Source: Pseudoips prasinana | Taxonomy: Eukaryota; Arthropoda; Insecta; Lepidoptera; Nolidae | Direction: 5' to 3' | Assembly (NCBI GenBank): GCA_951640165.1 | Contig: OX621234.1 | Span: forward strand, 2,857,001-2,921,000 | Length of the DNA: 64,000 nucleotides | Shown here: positions 40,458 through 51,560 of the stretch, piece after piece | Layout of the letters: each line of letters opens with the position of its first letter | Numbering within the stretch: position 1 is the first letter of the stretch | Notes under the pieces: generated by a model | Database searches by the model: none | What the model saw: the letters and a program-made list of their open reading frames with translations, nothing else | What the model was told of the DNA's origin: nothing | Program-made: the position numbers and the translations under genes

Positions 40458-40718
40458 ATAATAATATCCGGGGACATTATTTACCCACGGCCATCTGATC
40501 CTAAACTAAGCAGAGCTTGTGCTATGGAAATCAGCTAATTGATATATTACATTTATTACTTTTCTTTTGTAAATACTTATATAGATAGTTACACCCAGAC
40601 TCAGGACAAACAGACATATTCATGCAATATCTGTCCTGGGTGGGAATTGAACCCACGACCTCCAGCGTGAAAAGCAAGCATTTGCCAACTACACCAACAG
40701 GTCCGTCAAATAATCATC
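40458..40718 (-). mobile_element. SINE A, full length
   Basis: Minus-strand head CCTGTTGGTGTAGTTGGCAA, box B GGGTTCAATTCCCACCCAGG and end GTCCCCGGATATTATT. Confidence 0.85.
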
Positions 40719-41108
40719 TTTATAGATTTTGTTCCTCACTAAAAATTCGTTATATTTACGTTTTAATCAACTAATTATATAATAAATTTACAGTCTGTTC
40801 CTAAAAAAAATTAAGTTAAGTACTTTACATTACTTATTCATAGTAGTCCAAAGTCTTACTAAGACCTGGACTATTCAAAAAATATCATATTTGATCGTTT
40901 AGAATTTATGAGTTAATATTCACAGTCTCACTCTGCTAACCCATGGCAAGATGTGAACGAAACCATTGCGAGATACAGCGCGCCTTAACAACGCCATCTA
41001 TTGAAGCTGAACTTAACCAACAAAAATATAAAACGCTTTAACTCGGAAAGCGTTTTTATGACACGGATCTACGGATTTATTTAAATAAATGTAATGTTAA
41101 TCCTGGCG
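40719..41108. other. Helitron-like debris, otherwise empty
   Basis: GTGAACGAAACCATTGCGAG and AACAACGCCATCTATTGAAG (40955-41010) match words in the long Helitron near 47205-47260. The rest shows nothing. Confidence 0.4.
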
Positions 41109-41270
41109 CGAATTTGTGTCAATTTACTTGACAGCAAGCAAAACTTGACAAATTACTATATATGTGATTTATCGCATAATAACCTATTACGTACATTTGT
41201 TATGCGATAAATCACATATAAAGTTATTTGTAAAGTTTTGCTTGCTGTCAAGTAAATTGACACAAATTCG
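41109..41270. repeat. Near-perfect 71-bp inverted repeat
   Basis: Arms 41109-41179 and 41200-41270 pair at about 68 of 71 positions (CGAATTTGTGTCAATTTACT against its complement), with a 20-bp loop. No repeat partner elsewhere in the window. Confidence 0.9.
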
Positions 41271-41392
41271 TGTAGCCTTTTTGAACCAATAGTAATAATA
41301 ATTAATAATATCAGTCGCTAATAATAATGTTGGAATGATGTATGAAAACTTCGCAGTTCGCTTACGCTAATTAAATTACCTCAACGAATGTA

Positions 41393-41519
41393 CAGACGCC
41401 AGCACATCAAGCTACCCCAATCTGTCAAATATTCCCAATTGAAAGTGAACCTTATGCTGATGTGATATAGTTGAAAATGTAGGTATGAAAGAAATTTGAC
41501 AGCTTGGGGTGTTTGCGCA
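41393..41519. mobile_element. MITE E, right end lost
   Basis: CAGACGCCAGCACATCAAGC to GACAGCTTGGGGTG, where the sequence switches to the SINE C 3' end. Confidence 0.75.
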
Positions 41520-41605
41520 CTCATTTGTGCACTATAATATGTCCCGCACAGATGGCCAGCCTCCATTACGACTGGCCGCTGTGGCTGAAAATCGGCTAGG
41601 TATTA
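41520..41605 (+). mobile_element. SINE C, 3' fragment
   Basis: TTGCGCACTCATTTGTGCAC, TATAATATGTCCCGCACAGA and GACTGGCCGCTGTGGC. Confidence 0.75.
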
Positions 41606-41677
41606 TATAAGTATGTAATTTTTTTGTCCTTTATATGCTACCAAGCCAGCAAAGACACGCTCATGACGACTGTAGTA

Positions 41678-41812
41678 CAGACGCCAGCACATTCAGCTCC
41701 CCCAATCTGTCAAATTTATTTTATAGATTTTCAACTTTATTACAATAGCATAAGGTTCACTTTCAATTGGGGAAATTTAACAGATTGGAGTAGCTTGATG
41801 TGCTGGCGTCTG
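41678..41812. mobile_element. MITE E
   Basis: 135 bp, intact ends and TA on each side. Confidence 0.85.
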
Positions 41813-42238
41813 TACAAATGGAATCACTTACACTTTGTGGACCTCTACTAAACCTTCCCTTTGGAAAGGCCTTTCACCCTATACCATAATACATAGGACG
41901 CACTAAAACAATTTCGTCACTATTTTTAGTTAGGTACAATATTTTTTAAGTCACGCAGTGCTCTGGTTGTGAGTACCAGGTTTGCAGAATTCAAACGCGG
42001 TCGTATCAATTCGTTCATGCTGTGAACAATGAATAAATCAATGCCACGTCGAATGATCAAAAAAGGGACTATGTGACTTACCATGAGATTTGGGCATACT
42101 TAGGCATATGCATGCATAGCTTAGCTTAGGCATAGGCAATAAAACATTTTGGTGAGAAACTGTCTCGATGGATAACTATTTTTAATGAATTTTAAATTGT
42201 GGATTGCTGAAATATGGATTAATAGATTCCCAAATGCA
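41813..42238. other. No recognisable feature
   Basis: No coding frame or repeat partner seen. Confidence 0.3.
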
Positions 42239-42347
42239 GCTGTCAAATTTCCCCAATTGAAAGTGAACATTTTGTTAATGTGATAAAGTAGAAAATGTAT
42301 AAAAGATATTTGACAGCTTGAGGTAGCTGGATGGGCTGGCGTCAATA
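42239..42347. mobile_element. MITE E, left terminal repeat lost
   Basis: CTGTCAAATTTCCCCAATTG to GATGGGCTGGCGTC; the first 25 bp are absent. Confidence 0.65.
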
Positions 42348-42545
42348 CTTCAGAACCTTTGTTTGCCCCATGCTTTTTTTCCTATTCTAAAATATGATGT
42401 ATTACTGATATGACTATAGGCATATACATTCTTATAATGTGAATGCCTCTAGTCATATCAGCATTTTTAAAGATTATAGAAAGGTTTTTATATAGAACAT
42501 TATTTATTAGCACTATCGAGAAACAAAAACTTATCAGCCTACATA
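42348..42545. other. No feature except a short inverted word
   Basis: CTGATATGACTATAGGCATA (42408) faces TGCCTCTAGTCATATCAGCA (42443), a loose hairpin of about 20-bp arms. Confidence 0.45.
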
Positions 42546-42806
42546 ATGGGCCTGTTGGCGTCGTTGGCAAATGCTTGCTTTTGACGCCGGAGGTCGTCGG
42601 TTCGATTCCCACCCAGGACAGATATTTGTGTGCATGAACATGTCTGGTTGTCCTGAGTCTGGCTGTAATTATCCATATAAGTATGTATTTTCAAAAGAAA
42701 AGTAGTATATGTACCTAGTATACTAGTTATCGGGTTTCCATAGTTCAAGCTCTGCTTAGTATGGGATCAGATGGCCGTGTTAATAATATCCCCGGATATT
42801 ATTATC
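42546..42806 (+). mobile_element. SINE A, full length
   Basis: GGGCCTGTTGGCGTCGTTGG (box A), GGTTCGATTCCCACCCAGGA (box B), CTGAGTCTGGCTGTAATTAT and the end ATCCCCGGATATTATTAT. Best plus-strand copy. Confidence 0.88.
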
Positions 42807-42810
42807 GGAA

Positions 42811-43075
42811 CGAAGTTTCTTATCGCGCGTTGTGAAAGGGAGCTAGACGGAAAAAAATCTTAGGAAAAGTTGTCACGACTCTTTTTGCAGCTGTGCGGCG
42901 TGCGCATGTTTCTCTGTCTCTCTCTCTCTCTTAAAGAAAGCAAGCCAGATATTTTCATTTCTATTTCGCATTGAACAGTGTGGTGTCGCGACGATTATTT
43001 TTGTTTAATGGAAACAGGTTTTTTATACATAATAAATAATAAGAAATAACTTCGTTCCATCCGGGTGTCCCTTGA
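42811..43075 (+). mobile_element. MITE S
   Basis: GGAACGAAGTTTCTTATCGC to AACTTCGTTCCATCCGGGTG and TCC, with an internal (TC)n run and AAAGCAAGCCAGATATTTTC. The terminal GGAACGAAGTT is inverted near the other end. Same family as 48856-49140. Confidence 0.75.
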
Positions 43076-43323
43076 CACTTTCAAGTTTTTTATTCTATTG
43101 TCTTATCAATTTCTCAAAAAACAATATAAACTAAACCGTAGATAATAGATTCATTTTAATAGCGTGCAAATATCAATATTTTATGAGGTAGAGGGTAAGA
43201 AAATCTATTTTATTTGCTGGTACGTGGCTTGCATAAATACATGGTCCAAGTGAGCAGCGTTCGGCGTTGGCTTATGGATACACAATTAAATATGAACCAT
43301 TTGTGTCAACTATATTTTTTATT
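43076..43323. other. No recognisable feature
   Basis: Short AT-rich gap. Confidence 0.3.
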
Positions 43324-43692
43324 TGACTGCCTCGTTGGTCTAGCGGTAGCGTGTTCAACCGCAGATAATAAGGTCCTGGGTTCAAATCCCGGGTCGGGGC
43401 AAAAAGTGATTTTGGGATTTTTCCGTAAAAAGTAATTTCTCAGTATCAGCCCGAAGTCTAGAAGTTGGCGGTATTACACCCCCGTGCCTCGGAGAGCACG
43501 TAAAGCCGTCGGTCCTGTACCTGAACTCTTTCCGGTCGTGTCGCTAGGCGTCCCATCGGATCATGTGAGTGATGGAATAGAAAGTGCCCCTGTGTTTGCC
43601 CTTGTGCACTATAATATGTCCTGCGCAATTGGCTAGTCTCCATTAAGACTGGCCGCCGTGGCCGAAATTCAGTCGGGCCGGAGGACATCATC
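43324..43692 (+). mobile_element. SINE C, full length
   Basis: Head TGCCTCGTTGGTCTAGCGGT (box A TGGTCTAGCGG), GGTTCAAATCCCGGGTC (box B), CCCGAAGTCTAGAAGTTGGC, core CCCCGTGCCTCGGAGAGCAC and TAAAGCCGTCGGTCC, CACTATAATATGTCC, and CATCATCATC-type end. 370 bp, unusually long for a tRNA SINE. The tail is a trinucleotide repeat rather than poly(A). Confidence 0.9.
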
Positions 43693-43982
43693 ATCATTTT
43701 TTATTTATCTTGACCTTATCCTAATCAATGCAAAGCTTAAAAATAGATAGATGATAGATGGACTGGAAGATAAATGCAATTCAAATTCGAAATTAATTTA
43801 TTCCGTAAACAAAAATTAAATTTATGTGGAATCGTCTTTTTTACCCTACCGTGCAGGGCATGGTGTGGCAGTTACTGCGAAACACTGTCAGAAAACTTAG
43901 CAGGATTCCGTGTGAATATAATAAATGGAAGCAGGAACAATACTACCTACATATTCTCTTCCTCAATTTATCTGTTTTACGC

Positions 43983-44549
43983 CTTTTTAGGGTTCCGTAG
44001 GCAAATGGCAAAAAACGGAACCCTTATAGATTCGTCATGTCTGTCTGTCCGTCCGTATGACACAGTCACTTTTTTCCGAAACAATAAAAGCTGTACTGTT
44101 GAAACTTGGTAAGTAGATGTATTCGGTGAACCGCATTAAGATTTTTACACAAATATAGGAAAAGAACAATAATTTTGGGGGGTCCCCATAGGTACATAGA
44201 ACTGAAACTCATATTTTTTTCATCGTATCCATACATGTGAGGTGTCTGTGGATAGGTCTTTAAAAATGATATTGAGATTTCTAATAACATTTTTTTCTAA
44301 ACTGGTAAAATGTGTGTCCCCCGCCCCCTGTAACTTCTGAAATAAGAGAGTGATAAAACTAAAAAAATATATGTTTTACATTACCATGCAAACTAACAAC
44401 GAAAATTGGTTTGAACGAGATCTAGCAAGTATTTTTTTTAATACGTCATAAATCGTAAACCGCAATTTGCTTTCATTTAATCAACTGAAATACTTGCTGC
44501 TACGGAACCCTTCATGGGCGAGTCCGACTCGCACTTGGCCCGTTTTTTA
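43983..44549 (-). mobile_element. MITE Q
   Basis: TAGGGTTCCGTAGGCAAATG, then CTGTCTGTCCGTCCGTATGA, to TTCATGGGCGAGTCCGACTC and GCACTTGGCC. The reverse of 45757-46361 over its whole length. No coding sequence. Confidence 0.85.
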
Positions 44550-45032
44550 GCTATATTTTTTACACAATCAATCTAACTATTGGTTAGTCCCCTTCTGGTT
44601 TGATAGGCCTGCGGCATTCATTCCTATCATACTCGTGAATGTTGGTTCAGGACCTGCCCAAAATGAGAATGAGTGAGTTGTCATAGAAAATGACCGGGTC
44701 GTTCCCCGCTCCGCTAATTCTCCCGCTATTCGATCTCCACTCATTCCTAACCAGAGTAAAACTTTTATTGAATTGTTCCCTTACAGTCACAATACACGTA
44801 GCGATTTGATTTTTGCACCCCGATTCGTGTTCCTCTATACTTTTTTAGGGAACATAAAAATGAATGTTAAAAGGTTTATGCGCTATAGTGGCTTCAATTT
44901 GTATGTATTTTATTGTGTCTTAGATTTTATGTTAAAGATACTATTGAATTATATGGAATGTCCCTCCCATTCAATGGGGTATTTTTACATGTTTATTTTT
45001 GTATATCTGTAAGTTAGAGTGTGTAGGTTTAC
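44550..45032. other. No gene recognised
   Basis: The 79-codon frame at 44773-45012 begins with S-H-N-T-R-S, a word seen near LINE C-termini, but the rest does not fit, so it is left unassigned. Confidence 0.3.
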
Positions 45033-45725
45033 ATACATACATACGTAGACTCACGCCCCTGTTTCCCAGAGGGGTAGGCAGAGACAACGGATTTCCATTT
45101 GTCACGATCTTTGCACACGTCTTTTGCCTCGATTACTGTCATTATATTCTTCATACATTCTTGCCGGTTTAGGGTACTTCTGACCTGCCCTTTTTTAAGA
45201 ACATCTCCAATTAGGTCAGAGAATGTTCGACGAGGTCTTCCCCTTCCGGTTGCTCCATTCACACGGGCCAGACTTTTTCGGTCAATCTTCTTTCATTTAT
45301 CCTTTCTAAATGGCCAAACCATCTCAGCATACCTTTTTCAATCTTTGTGACTACATCCTCTTTCACACCACAACGCTCTCTTACATCAGTATTTCGAATT
45401 CTGTCTCTCAAAATAACTCCACACATACTTCTCAGAGCTCTCATTTCCACTGCATTTATTTTACTTTCATTCTTTTTCTGCCATACTCAACTTTCACTTC
45501 CATACATTAAAGTTGGCACTAACAGTCCATCGTGCACGGCCAGTCGAGCCTTCTTTGAGAGTTGCCGGCTACTCATAAAGGCGTTTAGTGCCCCATTCAC
45601 TCTGTTCCCAGCATTTACTCTTCTAACAATATCTTTTTCATATTTCCCATCTCTCGTAAGCAAAGTTCCCAAATATACAAACTCATTCACCTGTTCGACT
45701 TTCTCTCCTCCAATCATGATTAAAA
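45033..45725 (-). mobile_element. LINE Y: reverse-transcriptase C-terminal region
   Basis: Three minus-strand frames join in order. 45717-45487: N-E-F-V-Y-L-G-T-L-L-T-R-D-G-K, R-R-V-N-A-G-N-R-V-N-G-A-L and L-V-P-T-L-M-Y-G-S-E-S. 45450-45259: E-M-R-A-L-R-S-M-C-G-V, R-I-R-N-T-D-V-R and L-R-W-F-G-H-L-E-R. 45262-45029: G-R-G-R-P-R-R-T-F and [15 protein letters not shown]. This is the thumb/connection and C-terminus of a non-LTR reverse transcriptase, with two frameshifts. It ends CCCAGAGGGGTAGGCAGAGA-type 3' sequence and TATG repeats at 45033. Other pieces: 2264, 21251. Confidence 0.88.
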
Positions 45726-45756
45726 AGCCTACAAGTAAACTCTGGGTAGAGGTGAA

Positions 45757-46361
45757 ATTAAAAAAAAGCCGGCCAAGTGCGAGTCTGACTCGCTCATGAA
45801 GAGTTCCGTAGAAGAAAGTATTACAGTTGATTAAATGAAAGCAAATTGCGGTTTATGTCGTATTAAAAAAAACTACTAGCTAGATCTCGTTTAAACTAAC
45901 TTTCGTTATTAGTTTCCATGATAATGTACATCATATATATTTTTTAGTTTTATCATTCTCTTATTTTAGAAGTTACAGGGGGGGACACTCATTTTACCAC
46001 TTTGGAAGTGTCTCTCGCGCAAACTATCCAGTTCAGAAAAAAATTATATTAGAAACCTCAATATGATTTTTGAAGACCTATCTATAGACACCCGACATGT
46101 ATGTGTCCGATGAAAAAAAAAATTTTGACTTTCAGTTCTATCAGACCCCCCAAAATTATTGTTATTTTTCTATTTTTGTGTAAAAATCTTAATGCGGTTC
46201 ACAGAATACATCTACTTACCAAGTTTCAATGGTACAGCTCTTATAGTTTCGGAAAAAAGTGGCTGTGACATACGGACGGACAGACAGACAGACAGACAGA
46301 CATGACGAATCAATAATGGTTCCGTTTTTTTTTGCATTTGGCTACGGAACCCTAACAAGTT
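45757..46361 (+). mobile_element. MITE Q, full length
   Basis: AAGCCGGCCAAGTGCGAGTC to GGACGGACAGACAGACAGAC and TTGGCTACGGAACCCTAA, about 600 bp. Copies: 29385 and 43983 (both reversed). Confidence 0.85.
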
Positions 46362-46707
46362 AAAAGAATATTTCATTTCGGTCTATACGCAGTTTGTTCA
46401 AGAATTCTACTATACTTATTTGAATGGCAGGTTTTTGCAGTGCAAATGTGAACCGACATCGCCAGTTCTCTAAATCACGATACATACCTATTATATGACT
46501 TTGGCTCTTCGACAACGCAAGACTCTGAAGTATAAAGATATTTTATATATATAAGAATATGAAGATATTTTATCTAGTATCTTGCTTTATTACCCAATAT
46601 TGACTGGCAAAGCTATTCAAGGTTGTAAATAATTAGATACCATTCCCCATGGGGTGTAATACCGCCAGGAAAAACTGTTACTGAGTATTTCTCTTATTGG
46701 AAATTCT
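46362..46707. other. Mostly empty; scrap of SINE C
   Basis: CCATGGGGTGTAATACCGCC and ACTGAGTATTTCTC (46647-46693) are a reversed scrap of SINE C. No gene. Confidence 0.4.
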
Positions 46708-46879
46708 GAAATGAAATGAAATGTACTTTATTGTGGCACATAGGTTACATACGGATGTTATGTTACAAGTTTAGTCCAACTATGACCCGACATACTGGCA
46801 TACAATATTGAATTGGAAGTAACATGTCATTAAATACAAATTACAATAATATTATTAAACATGTCAAATTTATAATACA
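46708..46879 (-). mobile_element. LINE 3' UTR with (ATTTC)n tail
   Basis: (GAAAT)n then GTACTTTATTGTGGCACATA; reversed, this is CAATAAAGTAC followed by (ATTTC)n, a LINE 3' end. No coding part remains. Confidence 0.5.
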
Positions 46880-48814
46880 CTAGCTGGTGCCCGCGACTTT
46901 GTACGCGACAATTTTGAATTATGACCAATGTAACTACTTACTTCTAGCTTAATCTAAAAAATATAACTTTTAAAACAAATAAGCAATATAAATTGAATAA
47001 AACCTAACCTATAAATAACCTTACTAAGAAATAAATGAAAGACTACTTTGCTACTGTTATTTACAAAAAGAACCCGATATAAAATCAAAGAATACATATC
47101 AATTGTTCTTAAGTATAGTCAGTAAGTCAAATAAAGTAAAATTATAATCAACGATGCATTAATCACAAAGGTAACTCCCATTAGATTAGGTTGCGACATT
47201 TTGTGAACGAAACCATAGCGCGATCTAAAACGATGATTACGCCATCTACTTACAAAAATATAAACTTGTAAAGCGGTAAAATTAAGATGTGTGCATATAT
47301 TTTGGGTGAGATTTAGGCGATCATCTATTGATTCAGTTTTGGACTACCTTTTATTTCAAGCATTTATTTATTTTAACCGATATGCCAATTAAGTTCCGCG
47401 ATCTGCAACGATATTAACGCCATCTAGTTCCAAAATTGTGAACGTGTAGATCAGTAATTAAGTTGATGTTTTTTGGGTGCGATCATCTCGACACCAACAA
47501 TTTATACTACGCTAACTCGAATTTTAGATAAATTCGTTTTATATCCCAATTTGATTAAAATGTCGTTTTTGTAATTTGTTATAAAATTTACCAAAAAAAA
47601 GAAGTTACAAATCTTATAAAACGCTAAACCTTTACTTAGACGACAACGACCACGACATTTTAAGTTACTTGGCATAAGAAACTTATTTTTTAAAATTTGA
47701 GTTTGCTTAAATTGTTGGTCGCGATCTATTGAATCAGTTTTGGATTACCTTTTTTTAACAACAAATTATTCCCTGGATTGCTTTATTTTTAACTGAAAGA
47801 CCAAATAACAATTTACACGCGTTTAACTCCAAAAATACAGACTTTCATACAAACTTACATCGCCTATTCTAGTCGTCCTTAGGGGTGGAATTTCCAAAAA
47901 TCCTGAAATATATATTTATAATTTTTAAATGAAAGGCCATATACCAATTTTCATGCATTCAACTTAAAACTTTTCACATTTTTCATACAAACTTACATCC
48001 CCAATTTTACGCCCTTGGGGGTGGAATTTTCAAAAACCCTTCTAGAGTGGATGCCTACGTCATAAAAGGTACCTTCTGTTAAAATTTCAAGTCTTTAACT
48101 CTAGCCGTTTAGGCTGTGCGTTGATATGTCAGTCAGTCAGTATAAACTTACATCACCTATTTTATGCCCTTCGGGGTGGAATTTTCAAAAATCCTGGAAT
48201 ACAAATTTTTATTTATAACTGAAAGGCCAAATACCAATTTTCATGGGTTTAACTTCAAAAAAGTCACATTTTTCATACAAACTTACACGCCTCATTTTAC
48301 GCCCTAAAGGGTGGAATTCCCAAATATCCTGAAATATATATTTTTTATTTTTAACTAAAAGGCCAAATACCAATTTTCATGCGTTTTATTTAAAAATTGT
48401 CACATTTTCCATACAAACTTACATCCCCTATTTTTCGTCCTTGGGGGTGAAATTTCCAAAAACCCTGAAATACGTGATTTTTTATTTTTAACTGGAAGGC
48501 CAAATACCAATTTTTATGCCTTAGACTTCAAAAACGGCAAAGTTTCATACTAACTTAGCGCCCCTGTTTTACCCCCTTAGGGGTTGAATTTCGAAAAATC
48601 CTTCCTTATTCCTTATCTACATTATAAAGCAAACATTTGTGCAAAATTTCAGCTTTCTAGGTCCAAGGGTTAGGGCTGGGCGTTGATGAGTCAGTCAGTC
48701 AGTCAGGACTTGTCTTTTTATTTATATAGATTTCAGCTTTCTAGGTCCAAGGGTTTGGGCTGGGCGTTGATGAGTCAGTCAGTCAGTCAGGACTTGTCTT
48801 TTTATTTATATAGA
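46880..48814 (-). mobile_element. Long Helitron with internal tandem units and duplicated 5' end
   Basis: The minus strand begins TCTATATAAATAAAAAGACA (48730, and again at 48814) and ends GTCGCGGGCACCAGCTAG at 46880 before T. Between 47830 and 48600 a unit of about 165 bp repeats five times or so (plus-strand words ACAAACTTACATC, GGGGTGGAATTT, AGGCCAAATACCAATTTTCA). CAGTCAGTCAGTCAG lies near the 5' end. The first 84 bp (48731-48814) duplicate the 5' terminus. No RepHel coding seen. Confidence 0.75.
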
Positions 48815-48855
48815 TTTTCTTACATAATAATGTCATTTAGGTATTCATTCATATT

Positions 48856-49140
48856 GGAAGGAAGTTTCTTATCGCGCGTTGTAAAAGGGGGCTAGACGGA
48901 AAAAAATCTTACGAAAAGTTGTCACGACACTTTTTGCAGCTGTGCGCGTGTTTCTCTGTCTGTCTCTCTCTCTCTCTCTCTCTTATAGAAAGCAAGCCAG
49001 ATATTTTCATTTCTATTTCGCATTGAACAGTGTTGTGTCGCAACGATTACTTTTGGTGGGTGTATACAGGTTTTTTGTACATAATAAATAATAAGAAATA
49101 ACTTCGTTCTATCCGGGTGTCCTTTGACACCTCTCAAGTT
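48856..49140 (+). mobile_element. MITE S
   Basis: GGAAGTTTCTTATCGCGCGT to CTATCCGGGTGTCCTTTGAC; (TC)n run longer than at 42811. Confidence 0.75.
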
Positions 49141-49330
49141 TTATAATAAAATTTTTCATTAAAAAAAATATACAATTACTGTTTAAATTGTTTCATGTCA
49201 CTAAGTTCTCTAATAGTCTTAGGCAATTTATTGTATATGTCAGGTATTAGGTAAAACACACTTTCGTGAAATAAAGTAGTTTTGTGTTGTACACGCGTCA
49301 TTTTATCTCGAAGTCTGGCTCGACCACTAA
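49141..49330 (-). mobile_element. LINE C-terminal fragment
   Basis: The minus strand reads S-R-A-R-L-R-D-K-M-T-R-V-Q-H-K, T-L-F-H-E-S-V-F-Y-L and I-P-D-I-Y-N-K-L-P-K-T-I-R-E-L, then F-K-Q-stop. A clear insect LINE C-terminus in one frame, followed by AATTGTATATTTTTTTTAAT. Confidence 0.75.
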
Positions 49331-49444
49331 AAATGAAAAGATTGAGATTATCTTTTGCAAAATCTCATAAAACCTTATGCCATAGATAGCTTCATTAAAT
49401 GAGTCACCGCACGCTTCCTATGAACTATATGTTAATTGTCTATA
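49331..49444. repeat. Short dispersed repeat
   Basis: ATCTCATAAAACCTTA and GGCTTCATTAAATG-like words recur at 50155-50205. Class unknown. Confidence 0.4.
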
Positions 49445-49690
49445 TCCTGTTAATATTATAAACGTGATAATTTGTAAGTATGGATGGATGGATGGATGGA
49501 TGTTTATTACTCTTTCATGTAACTGAAACTGTTGTTTGAAACTTTACAGTTATATAGATTAAACATCAGAATAACACATAGGCTACAATGTATAAAGATA
49601 TTGTGTGAATTGTCCAAAATATGACGATAAGTGTCAAGTAAGAAAAAATGTACGAGTTATTCCGGCGTGTACTGCCGAAACCGCTAGAGG
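49445..49690 (+). mobile_element. Helitron-like element, (GATG)n type
   Basis: TCCTGTTAATATTATAAACG, a (GGAT)n run of five units, ACACATAGGCTACAATGTAT and GCCGAAACCGCTAG. Matches 37791-38014. Confidence 0.6.
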
Positions 49691-49696
49691 TACACA

Positions 49697-49795
49697 TCCT
49701 ATTAATATTATAAATGCGAAAGTTTGTGAGTATAGATGTATGAATGTATTGTTACTGTTTTACGCCAAAACTACTTTAACGCAGGTGATAGCTAG
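49697..49795 (+). mobile_element. Short Helitron, nearly minimal
   Basis: TCCTATTAATATTATAAATG to GATAGCTAG before T, only 99 bp, inserted directly behind the previous element. Confidence 0.65.
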
Positions 49796-50046
49796 TATAC
49801 CTATATATAAGGTGTAACAAAAATATATGCCACGGCTTTAATAAAGGGTAGTATTGTGTTTAAAGACTACAATACTGAAGAGCTTTCGTATCCCGAAACA
49901 ATTATTTCAATTTGAGAAAATAAAGTAGTTAAACAAGCATTGACTCTACTCTGCATAAAGCCGTTCACAAATTATATAGCGCGATGTGTCGATATACCTC
50001 CGAGCGTCATTAGTATACTTTATATATACAGAGACTATATCTCTTT

Positions 50047-50128
50047 GTTTTGAGTCTGGACGTAGCGGTATTACGCCCCGGGGAGTGGCCCTACGGGGTG
50101 TAATGCCAACACGTCCAGACTCAAAAGT
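50047..50128. repeat. Hairpin, about 33-bp imperfect arms
   Basis: TTTTGAGTCTGGACGTAGCG with GTATTACGCCCCG against CGGGGTGTAATGCCAACACG with TCCAGACTCAAAA; loop about 14 bp. Confidence 0.8.
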
Positions 50129-50255
50129 GTTAGTGGGTTTTTATCTTATTAGAAGATCTCATAAAACCTTACAGCCCACCCTAGATGGCTTCATTAAATG
50201 GAATTTTCACGCTACCGCTTCTACCGATCGACGAGGCACTAAAATAGAATAAAAT

Positions 50256-50600
50256 AAAAAAGGTTTTTATTCACGTAGACTTAAAAAAGCGCTTGTAAAT
50301 AGTCAGAACATGTTTGTAATAATATAGTTGTACACATTATTATTTCTAATAACATTGATATTTAGGTACACATTGTATGAAAACATTTTTAAAATTTATT
50401 TCATTATAGCAATGATATTTAGCTAGCTCGTATCAAGTTATTGTCAAGAGATTATGTTTAATTATCTTGTTTAAGTCCAATATTTTTACTACATATTGTC
50501 AATGGTTCTGTCTATATTAAGGTATTATTATCATGACGGACCTTGTGTTAATAACGACGGTCGCGCTTTAATGCTACCACCGACTCATGCTACACTACCA
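50256..50600 (-). mobile_element. LINE D
   Basis: AGGTTTTTATTCACGTAGAC to GACGGACCTTGTGTTAATAA and TTTAATGCTACCACCG; about 75% of the long copy. Confidence 0.7.
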
Positions 50601-50805
50601 ATAATAGTGTAATTACAACCTCGAAGGGTTGCAGATACGATTATCATATTCTGTATCATTTAATTGGTCTATTTGCTATATTAAATTTAATAATTATGAT
50701 ATCCCAGGACATTATTTACACACGGCCATCTAATCCTAAACTAAGTAGTGTTTGTACTATGGAAACCAGATAATTGATATACCTACTACCTTTGTTGTAA
50801 GTAAG

Positions 50806-51062
50806 ATTATTAGTATTCAGATACTTTTAAAATTGAAATAACAATCGGACAATTCATGTGTCAGTACAGCACTGACACATGAATTGTCCGATTGTTATTT
50901 TTACGTGGTTCTATCAGAAAACCAGCGCTGCAACAGTAATGTCGCAGCTAGTGCTGAGAAGGGACCAATTCGGACTCGCACAGATAGCAATTAAGAACTT
51001 CTTTATGTGTACCTATGTATTATTATTATCTGTGCTTGTTTGCGGAATAAATATATTTTCTT
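50806..51062 (+). mobile_element. Insertion in SINE A with (TTTC)n tail
   Basis: Ends GCGGAATAAATATATTTTCT with TTCTTTCTTTC, a polyadenylation-like signal and simple tail, so probably a LINE 3' end. Its left part is a perfect hairpin (50836-50900). Confidence 0.45.
50836..50900. repeat. Perfect 30-bp hairpin, 5-bp loop
   Basis: AAATAACAATCGGACAATTC to GTCAGT, loop ACAGC, exact complement to 50900. Confidence 0.95.
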
Positions 51063-51224
51063 TCTTTCTTTCTAAATACCTACTTCAGATTCACGACAAA
51101 CAGACATGTTCATACACACAAATATCTATCCTGGGTGGGAATCGAACCCAACGGCGTGAAAAGCAAGCATTTGCCAACGACGCTAACAGGCCCGTCAAAC
51201 CATAATGATAGGCTGCCTATTCTT

Positions 51225-51560
51225 CTTCTTCTTCTTATCGTGTCGATGGTAAGAATTATATTCTATCTTCCGAAAATTGGGCAACGCTGACCCCTTTGGC
51301 TGAAGCGTCATACAAGTCCTGAAGGGAACAAGAGACTGGACATGCGGGACAAACGGATAAATGTGCCATACTTTGGGGTGACACGCCGCACTCGCAGATC
51401 TTTTGTGATGTGGGAATGTAACCCCATTTGCACATGTTTTCTTTTGATCTACCAACCTGGGTACGTAGTATATTAAGAGTCCTCCAGGTTGGCCATGGTA
51501 CATTATTAATAGGCGTATTAATATAGCTGTTGTTTATTTCTCTTTCTCTTTTGCCGTTGG
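51225..51560 (-). mobile_element. LINE Z C-terminal region
   Basis: The minus frame from about 51500 reads W-R-T-L-N-I-L-R-T-Q-V-G-R, M-C-K-W-G-Y, I-C-E-C-G, then M-A-H-L-S-V-C-P and a stop near 51256. W-x-x-L-N-x-x-R-T-x-x-G...K-W-G...C-x-C-G...H-x-x-x-x-C-P is the known C-terminal metal-binding segment of several insect LINEs. The tail is (AAG)n at 51225. Slightly frameshifted at the end only. Confidence 0.8.

Larger units (their letters stand above)
50698..51208 (-). mobile_element. SINE A, split by an insertion
   Basis: The 3' half is at 50698-50805 (GGCCATCTAATCCTAAACTA) and the head at 51063-51208 (CCTGGGTGGGAATCGAACCC reversed box B; GCCAACGACGCTAACAGGCC). About 20 bp of SINE are missing at the junction. 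Confidence 0.7.

Noticed and set aside
43324..43400. Functional tRNA genes at SINE heads
   Set aside because: Box A and box B are present but the sequence continues into SINE bodies, and the heads do not fold into complete cloverleaves.
44773..45012. 79-codon frame as a LINE C-terminus
   Set aside because: Only the word S-H-N-T-R-S fits; the expected L-P and lysine-rich helix are absent.
45347..45799. 150-codon plus-strand frame
   Set aside because: It is the antisense shadow of the LINE Y reverse transcriptase on the minus strand and runs on into MITE Q.
47830..48600. Satellite array as an independent repeat locus
   Set aside because: The 165-bp units lie inside a Helitron with recognisable ends, so they are internal units.
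48683..48895. Tandem frame with repeated M-S-Q-S-V-S-Q-D-L-S
   Set aside because: It comes from the duplicated Helitron 5' end with (CAGT)n, not from a gene.
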